From contig CAZJGG010000038.1 in the NCBI GenBank assembly GCA_964545475.1, positions 1 to 30,116 of the forward strand: a stretch of 30,116 bases of DNA. The letters run 5' to 3'. Origin of the DNA: CAZJGG01 sp964545475 (lineage in GTDB: Bacteria; Bacillota; Clostridia; Lachnospirales; JAISER01). A program made the translations under genes and the position numbers. Every line of letters begins with the position of its first letter. Within the stretch, counting starts at the first letter, position 1. The notes under the pieces were generated by a model, which searched no databases, was not told the DNA's origin, and saw only the letters and a list, made by a program, of their open reading frames with translations. This document shows, piece by piece, positions 17,210-25,573 of the stretch.

Positions 17210-17262
17210 GGGAATATAATCAAAGTTCGATGAAAATTATGTTTTTGCAAATGGCTACAGAA

Positions 17263-17838
17263 TCATTTATATGGTGATAAAATAGCCGATATAATGTCTG
17301 CCGGAAGTTCGTTTATTAGTATTATGGGAGTAGGTGTATCATGTTTTTTCAAGGCCTTTTCTAATCGCACTACATCCAGCCATTTACCAAACTTATAGCC
17401 TGTATTGTGAAAAAGTCCTGCTTGTGTAAAACCGAATTTTTCATGGAAGCGCTGGCTTTTATCGTTTGGTAATGTAATGCCGGCATAAAGGTTATAAAAA
17501 CCTTGCTCATATAATATTTTAAACAAGCATTCATACAATTTTGCGGCGACACCACTACCATGATATTTTTCCATTACGTAAACTGAAACCTCAACGTCAT
17601 AACAATATGCCGCCCGTTCGGCATATTTTGAAGCATAAGCATACCCTACAACTTCGCCGTCATCTAAATATACAAGATAGGGATATTTTTCAGCAATTCC
17701 TTTAACTCTAAGGCAAAAGTCATGAACCGACGGTATTTCAGTCTCAAATGTAATAGCAGTGTTTTCTATATAGTATGAATATATTTCTAAAATCTTTTCA
17801 CAGTCTTTTTCAGTAACAAACCTTATTTCTCGCTCCAC
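17263..17838 (-). CDS. GNAT N-acetyltransferase, phosphinothricin/methionine-sulfone acetyltransferase-like
   Basis: The 191-residue protein follows the Pat/MddA pattern: IYSYYIENTAITFE near the N-terminus, YLVYLDDGEVVGYAYA, VYVMEKYHGSGVAAKLYE as the acetyl-CoA pyrophosphate loop, and FHEKFGF followed by GYKFGKWLDVVRLEK. Relatives acetylate small amino-acid-like amines such as phosphinothricin or methionine sulfone; the natural substrate here is unknown. The start is GTG 17838 with GAGGGAGA upstream. The family core ends near residue 165, and about 26 extra residues follow, whose DNA resembles part of the spacer at 14551-14610. It lies 52 bp after dapL on the same strand and may be cotranscribed. 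Confidence 0.88.
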   Translation of the reverse strand: MEREIRFVTEKDCEKILEIYSYYIENTAITFETEIPSVHDFCLRVKGIAEKYPYLVYLDDGEVVGYAYASKYAERAAYCYDVEVSVYVMEKYHGSGVAAKLYECLFKILYEQGFYNLYAGITLPNDKSQRFHEKFGFTQAGLFHNTGYKFGKWLDVVRLEKALKKHDTPTPIILINELPADIISAILSPYK

Positions 17839-17890
17839 TTATTGTTCTCCCTCATTTATGATTATGTTTAAACAGTTTCTAAGAGCATTT

Positions 17891-19069
17891 TTAATATAGT
17901 TTTGAAAAATTATACATAGCACCAATTATGTTTTGCCTGTCTGCAAAGGCGGTTAATCTGAAGAAGCCTTCGCCATTTTGCCCGAACCCTATACCGGGAG
18001 AGCCAACAATGCTGACGTTATTAAGCAAGTGGTCGAAAAATTCCCAGGAGCTCATGCCGTCCGGGCATTTAAGCCATATGTATGGGGAGTTTTTACCTCC
18101 GGTGTACCAAATATTAAGGGTATCTAATGTTTTTGCTATAATTTTAGCGTTTTGTAAATAATATTCTATACTTTCATTAATTTGAGAGAGACCTTTTTCT
18201 GAAAAAACAGCCTCAGCACCTCTTTGAACTATGTAAGGAACTCCATTGAACTTTGTTGTTTGCCTACGAAGCCACATTTTATTAACACATTGCCCGTCCT
18301 GTAAAAGCTCCATTGGAATAATAGTGTAACCGCACCTTGTGCCGGTAAAGCCGGCGGTTTTTGAAAGAGAGCAAAACTCTATGGCGCATTTTTTAGCCCC
18401 TTCTATTTGAAAGATGCTTGACGGATATGTCTTATCGACAATATATTTTTCATAAGCGGAATCAAAAATAATTATTGCATTGTTATCAAGGGCGTAATTT
18501 ACCCAGTCTGTTAATTGTTCTTTTGTAAAAACAGTGCCTGTTGGGTTATCCGGCGAGCATATATAAATAATGTCCGCTTTAATATTATAATCCGGCAGTG
18601 GTATAAATTTTTTTTCAGGCGTTGCGTTTATGAATACTATTTTATTGCCAGCCATGATATTTGTTTCAACGTAAACCGGGTATACAGGGTCAGGAATTAG
18701 TACTGTGTTGTCTTTGCCGAAAATCTCTAAAATATTGCCGATATCACTTTTTGCGCCGTCGCTTATGAAAACTTCGTTTTCCATAATGGAAACGCCTTTA
18801 TTTTCATAATAACCGCAAATTGCACTGCGTAAAAACGAATAACCTTGTTCATGCCCATAACCACGGAAAGTTACCTTTTCGCCCATTTCGCTTACAGCTA
18901 AGTGTAAAGCTTCTATAACGGCAGGTACTAAGGGAAGGGTAACATCACCGATACCTAGCCTGTAAAGATACTTATCCGGATTAGCTTGCTTATAATCCTT
19001 CACCCTTTTAGCAATTTCAATAAACAGGTAGTTTTCTTTCAGCAATTTGTAGTTCTCGTTCAGTCTCAT
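17891..19069 (-). CDS. dapL: LL-diaminopimelate aminotransferase
   Basis: DapL makes LL-diaminopimelate directly from tetrahydrodipicolinate and glutamate, a one-step route to meso-DAP and lysine. The 392-residue protein is a class I/II PLP aminotransferase. It has the DapL-specific FRGYGHEQGYSFLR segment (E74), SDGAKSDIGNI, DPVYPVYVETN, NPTG (N175), FDSAYEKY (D203, Y206) and the PLP lysine in SLSKTAGFTGTRCGY (K237). The start was set at ATG 19069, preceded by GGAGGG on the minus strand, not at the longer frame beginning 19117. Lone dapL genes without other lysine genes nearby are common. The peptidase gene upstream lies 66 bp away on the same strand. Confidence 0.92.
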   Translation of the reverse strand: MRLNENYKLLKENYLFIEIAKRVKDYKQANPDKYLYRLGIGDVTLPLVPAVIEALHLAVSEMGEKVTFRGYGHEQGYSFLRSAICGYYENKGVSIMENEVFISDGAKSDIGNILEIFGKDNTVLIPDPVYPVYVETNIMAGNKIVFINATPEKKFIPLPDYNIKADIIYICSPDNPTGTVFTKEQLTDWVNYALDNNAIIIFDSAYEKYIVDKTYPSSIFQIEGAKKCAIEFCSLSKTAGFTGTRCGYTIIPMELLQDGQCVNKMWLRRQTTKFNGVPYIVQRGAEAVFSEKGLSQINESIEYYLQNAKIIAKTLDTLNIWYTGGKNSPYIWLKCPDGMSSWEFFDHLLNNVSIVGSPGIGFGQNGEGFFRLTAFADRQNIIGAMYNFSKLY

Positions 19070-19135
19070 AGTTATCCCTCCACTTATATATACTTTTATC
19101 AAGGTTAATGTAAGCAATTAATATTTATATGATTC

Positions 19136-19510
19136 TTACCGACTATTCCATCTTTTATTATAGCTATCAATATCAGCGGCGTCTTTAATGCATAGCCCCT
19201 TTTCACCAGCCAAAGACTCTATGTGATGTGTAAACTCATGTACAAGCGTTTCTTTAAGCTTTTGTTTAAGAGAATTTTTGTCAAGATAACCGTATAAAGA
19301 CATAAAGGAGCCGTAATAAATTACTATGTATCTGCCTAAATTATCAATTCTATATTCGCCTAATGTAAAAAGATTTCCAGCTCTGTCTTGGGGATGCAGC
19401 TTTTCATCTGGAAAAAGCAATATACCCCCGTTTAAATAATTGTAAAACTCATTGGGGATTTCCGCTGCAATTTCGTCCAGCAAATCGTTTACTTCTTCAA
19501 TTGTATACAT
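19136..19510 (-). CDS. Small metallopeptidase-like protein (HEXXH, zincin family)
   Basis: This 124-residue protein has a clear zinc-binding HEFTHH motif (H91, E92, H95) preceded by a helix typical of the small bacterial metallopeptidase family (Pfam zincin_1/DUF1025 type). The N-terminus (YTIEEVNDLLDEIAAEIP) matches the usual start of that family. No signal peptide is seen, so it is cytoplasmic. Substrates of this family are not established. The start is ATG 19510, preceded by TAGGAG on the minus strand; a GTG 18 bases upstream is less likely. It sits upstream of dapL without obvious functional link. Confidence 0.8.
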   Translation of the reverse strand: MYTIEEVNDLLDEIAAEIPNEFYNYLNGGILLFPDEKLHPQDRAGNLFTLGEYRIDNLGRYIVIYYGSFMSLYGYLDKNSLKQKLKETLVHEFTHHIESLAGEKGLCIKDAADIDSYNKRWNSR

Positions 19511-19539
19511 ATGTACCGCTCCTAACACAATGCGTGTTA

Positions 19540-19579
19540 TGCCTTTAAGAGCCTGTTTAGGCTCTAAGCACTAAAGGCA
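19540..19579. terminator. Two-layer hairpin between small genes
   Basis: An outer stem TGCCTTTA/TAAAGGCA (19540-19547 with 19572-19579) encloses an inner stem AGAGCC/GGCTCT (19548-19553 with 19560-19565). It lies downstream of the small gene at 19602 and upstream of the metallopeptidase gene, where an attenuator or terminator for minus-strand transcripts would be expected, but no T run follows. Confidence 0.4.
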
Positions 19580-19601
19580 TGAACACACTATAAACTTATG
19601 C

Positions 19602-19772
19602 TTAAGCCAAAGCAGCTTCAAGCATATCAATTTTTTCCAGTGGGAAATGCTTTAAAAGCTCTTTGTACTGATCAGTTATTAAATCCTCAGTTTCGGTATA
19701 TATCCTTATTTTTTCATTAACATCAGCAGATATGAATTGTTGTTTTAATTTCTCAAATTGGTCAGTTTGCAT
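19602..19772 (-). CDS. Small protein of unknown function, 56 residues
   Basis: A short, highly charged, probably all-helical soluble protein (MQTDQFEKLKQQF...KIDMLEAALA). I do not recognise a family. The start ATG 19772 has a strong AGGAGGG site on the minus strand, which lies within the last codons of the TSUP gene. The adjacent stop and start (TAA at 19774-19776) indicate an operon with the permease genes. A longer frame from 19802 overlaps the permease and lacks a ribosome site. Confidence 0.65.
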   Translation of the reverse strand: MQTDQFEKLKQQFISADVNEKIRIYTETEDLITDQYKELLKHFPLEKIDMLEAALA

Positions 19773-19773
19773 A

Positions 19774-20157
19774 TTAACCCTCCTGTCCTTTGGTGCTATC
19801 ATGTTTCTTAAACACTTCGTAAAGTCCGATTAAAAATAAAAAACCGCCATAAAGCTTTCGCAATAGTTCCGCATTAATCACCGCCGCTATAAATGAACCG
19901 GCGCAAGCGGATAAAAGACCGCTTATTATTAATATGGGCAAAAGTTTTTTTGTAATAGTTTTTTTTTTAAAATGAACGATTAGTGCAATAATTGCTGTAG
20001 GTATAAAATATATTAAATTAATGTTTTGTGCTTCTAACTGGGAAATGCCAGTAAATATAACAAGTGATGGTATTAAAACAGAGCCGCCGCCAATGCCCAT
20101 GCCGCTTATAACCCCTGATAATAAGCCGATAATTGCGTATAAGGCAATATTAGGCAA
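19774..20157 (-). CDS. TSUP (TauE/SafE) permease half, second of a pair
   Basis: This 127-residue membrane protein has about four hydrophobic segments and the TSUP signature G-x-x-SGVISGMGIGGGSVLIPSL. Full-length TauE/SafE proteins have about 250 residues made of two such halves, so this is half size. The start is TTG 20157, eight bases inside the end of the upstream half gene, with only a weak ribosome site, so translation is probably coupled. The family exports or imports sulfite, sulfoacetate or related sulfur anions; the substrate here cannot be read. Confidence 0.8.
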   Translation of the reverse strand: MPNIALYAIIGLLSGVISGMGIGGGSVLIPSLVIFTGISQLEAQNINLIYFIPTAIIALIVHFKKKTITKKLLPILIISGLLSACAGSFIAAVINAELLRKLYGGFLFLIGLYEVFKKHDSTKGQEG

Positions 20158-20509
20158 GCATTTTCACCGCCGCAATAATAATAAAAATGCCAAAAATTTT
20201 GCTTAAAAGCTTTTTAGGTATTTTTTTAAGGCACTTTGCCCCAATAAACCCTCCAACAACTCCGCCTAAGCTTACGGTTATTATTAGAGGAAGGTTATAG
20301 CTTTTTATGCCTTTTAAATAATAAACGACTGTGCTTATTATAGACAGAGGTAAAATGACGGCAATGGCGGTTGCGTGGGCGTGGTACTGCTCAACTTTTA
20401 AAAATTTTTGCATTGAGGGTACTAGAAAAGAGCCGCCGCCAGAACCGAAAAGACCGTTGACAAACCCTGTTATAACGCCAATTAGCGTGGTTTTGAATTT
20501 AATTTTCAA
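20150..20509 (-). CDS. TSUP (TauE/SafE) permease half, first of a pair
   Basis: This 119-residue protein has the same signature GVITGFVNGLFGSGGGSFLVPSM and about four membrane segments. With its downstream partner it reconstitutes one full-length TSUP transporter, and a heterodimer is the simplest model. The start is TTG 20509, preceded by AAGGGGG on the minus strand. Both halves are intact and in different frames with the 8 bp overlap, so this looks like a stable split pair and not a recent frameshift. Confidence 0.8.
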   Translation of the reverse strand: MKIKFKTTLIGVITGFVNGLFGSGGGSFLVPSMQKFLKVEQYHAHATAIAVILPLSIISTVVYYLKGIKSYNLPLIITVSLGGVVGGFIGAKCLKKIPKKLLSKIFGIFIIIAAVKMLA

Positions 20510-20568
20510 ACAAATACCCCCTTGTTATATTATCAATTAGTATCTATAGCAAGGAGAAATTTATGCAT

Positions 20569-21315
20569 TTAACTATTTAGAACTAAAAGCTTTTGCAAAG
20601 CTTCTTCCGAAATTTTACTTTCGTCTATTTCAAATTTTTTGGCCATGTATTTATCAATACGGGCTTTTACGTGTACGCCCCCGTCTAAAAAGCTGTCTTT
20701 TCTGCTGAAATATTCTTTTATTAAATAAACTTCTTGTTGGCTTAATTTATATTTTCCCGGATCCGCCGCTGCAACTTCTTGTGTTGCATCGGTTATAAGG
20801 CTGTCTATTTCTATTTTTCGAGAGTTTTCAGAAACTACAATTGTTCCAGCCGCCATGTCTCCAACACGTTTTAATCTTTTAGAAAAAAACATTAAAGCAA
20901 TACCAATGCCTATGTTATCAATAAAAAATCTTATTAAATTTCTTATAACAGATTGCGCCAGAGAAATTGGCCGCCCGTTTTCTCTTATAACACGAAGCCC
21001 TAAAATTTTTTTGCCAATGGATTGACCTTTAAACACCATTTCATTTATAATGAAATAGCCGAAAATTATTGCAAAAACAATAATTAAATAAACCGCAGAA
21101 ATAATACCGCTGAAGTTAAAGCTTATTAATCTGTCCATAAGCCTTTCAAAAGGCACATTGCCTATAAATGAATAAAAGGCAATAACAGATACAATAGTTA
21201 CGGCTATAGAAATTATGAGAAAATCTATAACAGCGGCGGCTGTGCGAGAAAGCGGACCTGCCAGGCAGTATGTAATTTCAATATTTTCCGGCGTTGTAAC
21301 GATAATTTCGTTCAT
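20569..21315 (-). CDS. RDD family membrane protein
   Basis: The 248-residue protein carries the RDD domain over about residues 15-165. It begins with the R-x-x-A-x-x-I-D motif (LSRTAAAVIDFLI), has three to four membrane segments, and the segment FKGQSIGKKILGLRVI. It ends the domain with RVGDMAAGTIVV. A cytoplasmic tail of about 80 residues follows. RDD proteins have been linked to ion or small-molecule transport, but the role in this gene neighbourhood is unproven. It starts at ATG 21315 with AAGGAG on the minus strand. It is divergent from the SpoIIM-like gene, its usual partner in the MoxR/DUF58/DUF4129 group. Confidence 0.88.
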   Translation of the reverse strand: MNEIIVTTPENIEITYCLAGPLSRTAAAVIDFLIISIAVTIVSVIAFYSFIGNVPFERLMDRLISFNFSGIISAVYLIIVFAIIFGYFIINEMVFKGQSIGKKILGLRVIRENGRPISLAQSVIRNLIRFFIDNIGIGIALMFFSKRLKRVGDMAAGTIVVSENSRKIEIDSLITDATQEVAAADPGKYKLSQQEVYLIKEYFSRKDSFLDGGVHVKARIDKYMAKKFEIDESKISEEALQKLLVLNS

Positions 21316-21342
21316 AACTAAACCAACTCCTTGAGGTGTATT

Positions 21343-22281
21343 TTGAAAGAAGAATTATTTAATAAAAAAAATTTAGAAAAATGGCAAAGGCTGGATAGCC
21401 TTAATAAAGTTATTGCTAAAAAAGGAATCGAAAAGCTTACGAAAGATGAAATTAAGGAATATACAGGGCTTTACCGCCTTGCCGGGCATCACCTTGCATA
21501 TAGCAAAACTCATTTTAACGGAAGCAAAACCCAAATTTACTTAAACTCTCTTTTAGGTGTAAGCCACAATAACTTTTACACTAAAGAAAATTCCGCTCTA
21601 AGCGAATTTTTTAATTATTTTAAAAAAACATTTCCCCAAAAGCTTTTAGAGCACAAAATTTATTTTATTATATCTATATGCGTGTTTGTTTTTGGGGCTG
21701 TTTTATGCTACGTCTTGTCTGGAATAAATTCGGACATAATGCGCATTTTTGTTCCCATTAACAATATAAGTCTTTCACAGTCAGAAAAAACTGTAGACTA
21801 CCCTTTTTTAAGCTCTTTCGTTATGACAAACAATATAAGGGTTAGTTTTATGGCATTTTCTTTTGGCATAACTTTTGGGCTAGGCACTCTTTACGTCCTG
21901 TTTTATAACGGTGCAATGCTTGGAGCGCTAACAAATTATATCCATGGCTCAGGGGGCTCTATGTTAGCTTATTTTTCCCTTATTTTGCCCCACGGTTTTA
22001 TTGAGCTAACAGCTATATTTATAAGCGGTGCTGCAGGGCTAATGCTTGGTAAGGCAATGCTAATCCCCGGGGATTTATCCAGAAAACACGCTATTATTAA
22101 AAACGCTAAAGAAGCAGCGTATCTTTTGCCGGGGGTTGTGGCAATGCTTATAATTGCCGGGATAATTGAAGGCTTTTTCACCCCTCTTGACATTTCCCCA
22201 AATTTAAAGCTTGGTTTTGCTGTTATTACCCTTGTTGCTTTGATTTTTTATTTTTATCCTAGAACAGACAGACTTAAGTAA
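21343..22281 (+). CDS. SpoIIM-like (DUF95) membrane protein
   Basis: This protein of 312 residues has a cytoplasmic N-terminal helical part (about 1-95) and about six membrane segments. Motifs include FNYFKKTFPQ, the NNIRVSFMAFSFGITFGLGTL segment and LILPHGFIELTAIFISGAAG, which define the SpoIIM/DUF95 family. Family members beside RDD, MoxR and DUF58 genes are found in non-sporulating bacteria too, so the sporulation name should not be taken as the role. The start is set at TTG 21343, giving (M)KEELFNKKNLEKW as in relatives, with GAGGTG at 21333-21338. It ends four bases before the convergent DUF58 gene. Confidence 0.88.
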   Translation: MKEELFNKKNLEKWQRLDSLNKVIAKKGIEKLTKDEIKEYTGLYRLAGHHLAYSKTHFNGSKTQIYLNSLLGVSHNNFYTKENSALSEFFNYFKKTFPQKLLEHKIYFIISICVFVFGAVLCYVLSGINSDIMRIFVPINNISLSQSEKTVDYPFLSSFVMTNNIRVSFMAFSFGITFGLGTLYVLFYNGAMLGALTNYIHGSGGSMLAYFSLILPHGFIELTAIFISGAAGLMLGKAMLIPGDLSRKHAIIKNAKEAAYLLPGVVAMLIIAGIIEGFFTPLDISPNLKLGFAVITLVALIFYFYPRTDRLK

Positions 22282-22285
22282 TTCT

Positions 22286-23581
22286 TTAAGAGTAATTTTT
22301 GTTTTTAATGCTTAAATAAGCGTTAACAGCTGAAAGGGTAAAGTTTTCGCAGTCAGTTTCAATGCAGTAAACTCCTTTTGCGTTCATTGTTTTTATTATA
22401 GAGCTTCTTTGGCGTAAATATTCAAGAGAAATGGCCTTTTCGTAGTAATGGTTTAAGCCCTCTGGCTGTTTTGCAGAAAGAGCTAAAACGCTATGGCTTT
22501 TCATTAAAACAATAATAAGCATATGGCGGCGCATTATAGTAAATGCGCTGTTTAAAAGCATTTCAGCTTCCTCTGGAGTTTCAAAATCAGTAAATAAAAA
22601 TACTAAACTTCTTCTTTTTTGCCTGTTAACAAGTTCTAAAAACGCCCCCTCATAGTCGGAGGTGTTTTTTGTGTCTTTTATATGATAAAGGGTTTCCATT
22701 AAGTTGTTACGGTGAATATCCCCTTTAGACGGCATAATAAGAGACTTTATGTCTGTGTCGAATACCATAAGCCCACTGTTATCACCCTTCTGATTAATTA
22801 TGTCAGAAAGGATAAGAGCGGCGTTTATGCTATAATCAAGCTTTTTATACCCTTTAAGGCTGTAGCTTAAAGGTCTGCCTGTGTCTATAAGCAAAAAGAT
22901 GGGCTGGTTTTTTTCCGATTCATATTGATTTACAATTAACTTATTCTCCCTTGCGGTTGAAGCCCAGTTAATTTTTCTAAAATCGTCTCCCTCAACGTAC
23001 TCCCTTAAGCTTTCAAATTCCGTACCCACGCCTTGAAGCCGCAAGCGTCTTTCTCCTTGGGAGAAACGCCTGTTGTTTTGCATAACAAGCCTGTATTTGC
23101 TTAAATCACTTAAATTGGGGTAAACTTTTATTTCAACAGGAAGACTGTATGTGAAAAATTTATGAACTAACCCTAAGTTTCCTAAAGCCTTTACATTTAC
23201 GGTGTTAAACTGAAAGCTTCCACGCTTTGAGGGCATAACGGTATATTTGAATTCCTTTAAATCTTCTACAAAACCGGACAAATCACTTTTTAAAAGCTTA
23301 AAATGGAAATCCGGTAAATCTTCTTTAAGTTCAATAAAAACAGGCTTTCCCCATAGGTTTTTTACTTCAAAATAAACTTCGTTTTCCGCTTTGTAATACA
23401 GCTTATTATTTTTTCCTCTTGAAGCCTTTATATCAGCTGCTTTAACTGAGGTTATATAGTCTATAACGGCAGTACCAATAACAATTGCATTGTAAACAAA
23501 AAACAGCAAAACGGAATTTAAAACAAACAACAGCAGAAGACCTGCAGCAATTAAATAAATAAACTTTTTCGTTACGGACAT
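22286..23581 (-). CDS. DUF58 domain protein (VWA-like)
   Basis: Residues ~8-45 hold two hydrophobic segments. A beta-rich middle part follows, then the DUF58 signature LREYVEGDDFRKINW with STARENKLIVNQYE (about residues 190-222), and a VWA-like fold beginning PIFLLIDTGRP with a D-x-G motif in place of D-x-S-x-S. With 431 residues it is the usual length. DUF58 proteins pair with MoxR ATPases, which are thought to act as chaperones assembling membrane or metal-dependent complexes. The start is ATG 23581 with AGGAG on the minus strand, ten bases after MoxR. Confidence 0.9.
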   Translation of the reverse strand: MSVTKKFIYLIAAGLLLLFVLNSVLLFFVYNAIVIGTAVIDYITSVKAADIKASRGKNNKLYYKAENEVYFEVKNLWGKPVFIELKEDLPDFHFKLLKSDLSGFVEDLKEFKYTVMPSKRGSFQFNTVNVKALGNLGLVHKFFTYSLPVEIKVYPNLSDLSKYRLVMQNNRRFSQGERRLRLQGVGTEFESLREYVEGDDFRKINWASTARENKLIVNQYESEKNQPIFLLIDTGRPLSYSLKGYKKLDYSINAALILSDIINQKGDNSGLMVFDTDIKSLIMPSKGDIHRNNLMETLYHIKDTKNTSDYEGAFLELVNRQKRRSLVFLFTDFETPEEAEMLLNSAFTIMRRHMLIIVLMKSHSVLALSAKQPEGLNHYYEKAISLEYLRQRSSIIKTMNAKGVYCIETDCENFTLSAVNAYLSIKNKNYS

Positions 23582-23591
23582 TAAACCGCTC

Positions 23592-24548
23592 CTAACGTGG
23601 CACTTTTACCTGTGACAATATACTTTCAATGACGCTGTCCGTCTTTATGCCGTCTATCATAGCTTCCGGCTTTAAAATTATTCTGTGGCGCAAAATTGGA
23701 GCGGCAAGCTCCTTTACGTCATCAGGAATTACAAAATCCCTACCGTTTATAGCGGCGTAGGTTTTTGCGTTGTTTAATAAGGCAATTGTTCCTCTTGGGC
23801 TTGCCCCGGCGGAAACTGTGCTTACACGCCTTGTAGTTTCCACAATACTCACAATATAATTAAAAATACTATCGTCTACTCTAACATTTTTTATTTCCTC
23901 ACGGCATGTCAATAATTCTTCTGATTTGCAAACAGGCTCAATGCCAACGCTTTCAAGCTGGTTTGAATTAAACCCGGAATTGTACATTTGTAACATTTTT
24001 TTCTCCGCAGAAACTCCGGGATAACCCATAATAAGCTTCATCATAAAGCGGTCTGTTAAAGCTTCCGGCAAAGGGTATGTGCCCTCGTATTCAATAGGGT
24101 TTTGTGTTGCAATAACAAAAAACGGCTCGGAAAGTCTGTTAGTTTCTCCGTCTATGGTAATGGAATGCTCCTCCATAACCTCCAGCAGTGCAGACTGAGT
24201 TTTAGGCGGTGTTCTGTTAATTTCGTCCGCAAGGAACAGGTTTGTAAACAACGCCCCCTTTTTAAGCACAAACTCAGAGCTTTTCATATCAAAAATTTTC
24301 GTTCCTAAAATGTCCGAAGGCATTAAGTCCGGCGTAAACTGAACTCTTTTAAAATCCACTGAAATGGTTTTAGCAAATACTCTTGCCCACAATGTTTTAG
24401 CAAGCCCCGGCACACCTTCAATAAGCACATGCCCTCCTGATAAAAGAGCATTTAAGGCCATATCCGTCAGGTTTTCCTGGTTTATAACAACTTTATTAAT
24501 TTGAGACTTTATTTTATCACATAAGTTTTTAGTATATCCAGCTTCCAT
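23592..24548 (-). CDS. MoxR-family AAA+ ATPase
   Basis: The 318-residue AAA+ ATPase shows Walker A GVPGLAKT (45-52), Walker B LFLADE (D108, E109), sensor 1 in IATQNP (N150), an arginine finger region LTDRF (R167), and a lid domain with SAGASPRGTIALLN. This is the standard MoxR layout. Its ATG at 24548 overlaps the stop of the preceding gene by one base (TAATG), so the two are translationally coupled. It is expected to remodel or activate the adjacent DUF58 (VWA-like) protein; the final target is unknown. Confidence 0.95.
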   Translation of the reverse strand: MEAGYTKNLCDKIKSQINKVVINQENLTDMALNALLSGGHVLIEGVPGLAKTLWARVFAKTISVDFKRVQFTPDLMPSDILGTKIFDMKSSEFVLKKGALFTNLFLADEINRTPPKTQSALLEVMEEHSITIDGETNRLSEPFFVIATQNPIEYEGTYPLPEALTDRFMMKLIMGYPGVSAEKKMLQMYNSGFNSNQLESVGIEPVCKSEELLTCREEIKNVRVDDSIFNYIVSIVETTRRVSTVSAGASPRGTIALLNNAKTYAAINGRDFVIPDDVKELAAPILRHRIILKPEAMIDGIKTDSVIESILSQVKVPR

Positions 24549-25573
24549 TAGTAAGTTCCCTTTCTGTTCTTTATTATTTCAATAAGATTTATTAAAATTT
24601 TCGAGTTTTTAACAAATTCCTTATGCCCTTTAGGTTTTTTAGTGTTTATAGGCTTATTAAGCGTAGGTTTCATTTCTTTTTCAATTTGAACTAAATCATT
24701 AAACTTTGGAAGATTGCCCTCCTTCCAAAGTTTTAATAAATTTTCTTTTACATAGCTATGGCTTTTATTAAAATAAAGTGATGTATAATGAATTAAGCTT
24801 TCGTAGTAATTTTCTAAAATGACTTCGCCTTTTCCGGCGTTTTTATAAATTATTGCAAGGGATTTTAAATATTCATTTTCTTCACGCTCTGTTTCCTCGT
24901 AAAAAGGTATGGGCTTACCAAAGCGTTTGCCTAACAATAAAATTATCGAAAGGATTAATAACAATCCTTGATACATAAGTAGTTTAAGCCCAGTAGGAAG
25001 CATTGTAAAAAATGTTTGCTCTTTTCTAAAGCCGTGGGCGTATTCATTAAAATATATATTTTCATAACCCCAGTTATTAAAAATGTTTTGGAGAACAGCA
25101 CCGGAAGTTGGGGTTGTTTTCATTATTTCATTTGTAATGCCTTCCGGATTCCCGGAAACAATAAACCCAAAGCCGTGTTTGTAAAGGCTTAATTTGCCGT
25201 CTGTTGAAATTCTTGAGTCTTCAAAGTTGCTAAAAATAAAAGGGCTTTTTTCTAAAAATACAAGCCGACCGCCGAGAGCAACCCATTCAAGCATACTATC
25301 TCTGTCGCTATCTGTAAAATACATAGGAGTTGGAGAAACAACCACATGAATATCCTCCAGACCTGTGTTTTTGTTAATTTGCTCATAATATGGGCTGACG
25401 GGATAATCTATTTTTTTAAAGGCTTCGTATAAAACTGAAATACCTTTTTCGTTTGTGCTGAAAACGGAGTAATCCGGACGGTTTGTCCCTTCTGTATTAG
25501 CGGTTAATAACACAACAGCGCTTATAAATATTGCAAATAAAAATATAAAAAACAGTGGAGTCCTATTTTTCAA
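24548..25573 (-). CDS. DUF4350 domain membrane protein
   Basis: An N-terminal membrane anchor (about 7-25) is followed by the DUF4350 region (NRPDYSVFSTNEKGISVLYEAFKKI...), which resembles a GATase1-like extracytoplasmic domain, then a second membrane segment about residues 198-216 and a cytoplasmic helical tail. The 341 residues are typical. The start is TTG 25573 with a strong AGGAGGT on the minus strand. It overlaps the DUF4129 gene by 11 bases. The family's biochemical role is unknown; it consistently travels with MoxR, DUF58 and DUF4129. Confidence 0.85.
   Translation of the reverse strand: MKNRTPLFFIFLFAIFISAVVLLTANTEGTNRPDYSVFSTNEKGISVLYEAFKKIDYPVSPYYEQINKNTGLEDIHVVVSPTPMYFTDSDRDSMLEWVALGGRLVFLEKSPFIFSNFEDSRISTDGKLSLYKHGFGFIVSGNPEGITNEIMKTTPTSGAVLQNIFNNWGYENIYFNEYAHGFRKEQTFFTMLPTGLKLLMYQGLLLILSIILLLGKRFGKPIPFYEETEREENEYLKSLAIIYKNAGKGEVILENYYESLIHYTSLYFNKSHSYVKENLLKLWKEGNLPKFNDLVQIEKEMKPTLNKPINTKKPKGHKEFVKNSKILINLIEIIKNRKGTY

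Noticed and set aside
20524..20552. Sigma-A-like promoter (TTGCTA, 17 bp, TATAAC on the minus strand) ahead of the TSUP pair
   Set aside because: A transcript started from it would begin in or after the ribosome site of the TTG start at 20509, so it does not fit that gene.
20551..20580. Ribosome site plus ATG on the plus strand (AAGGAGAAATTTATG)
   Set aside because: The frame closes after five codons and lies over the end of the RDD gene.
21343..22281. Calling the SpoIIM-like gene spoIIM of the engulfment complex
   Set aside because: It lies in the RDD/MoxR/DUF58 group, which is also present in non-spore-formers; SpoIIP here is several kb away in a separate unit.
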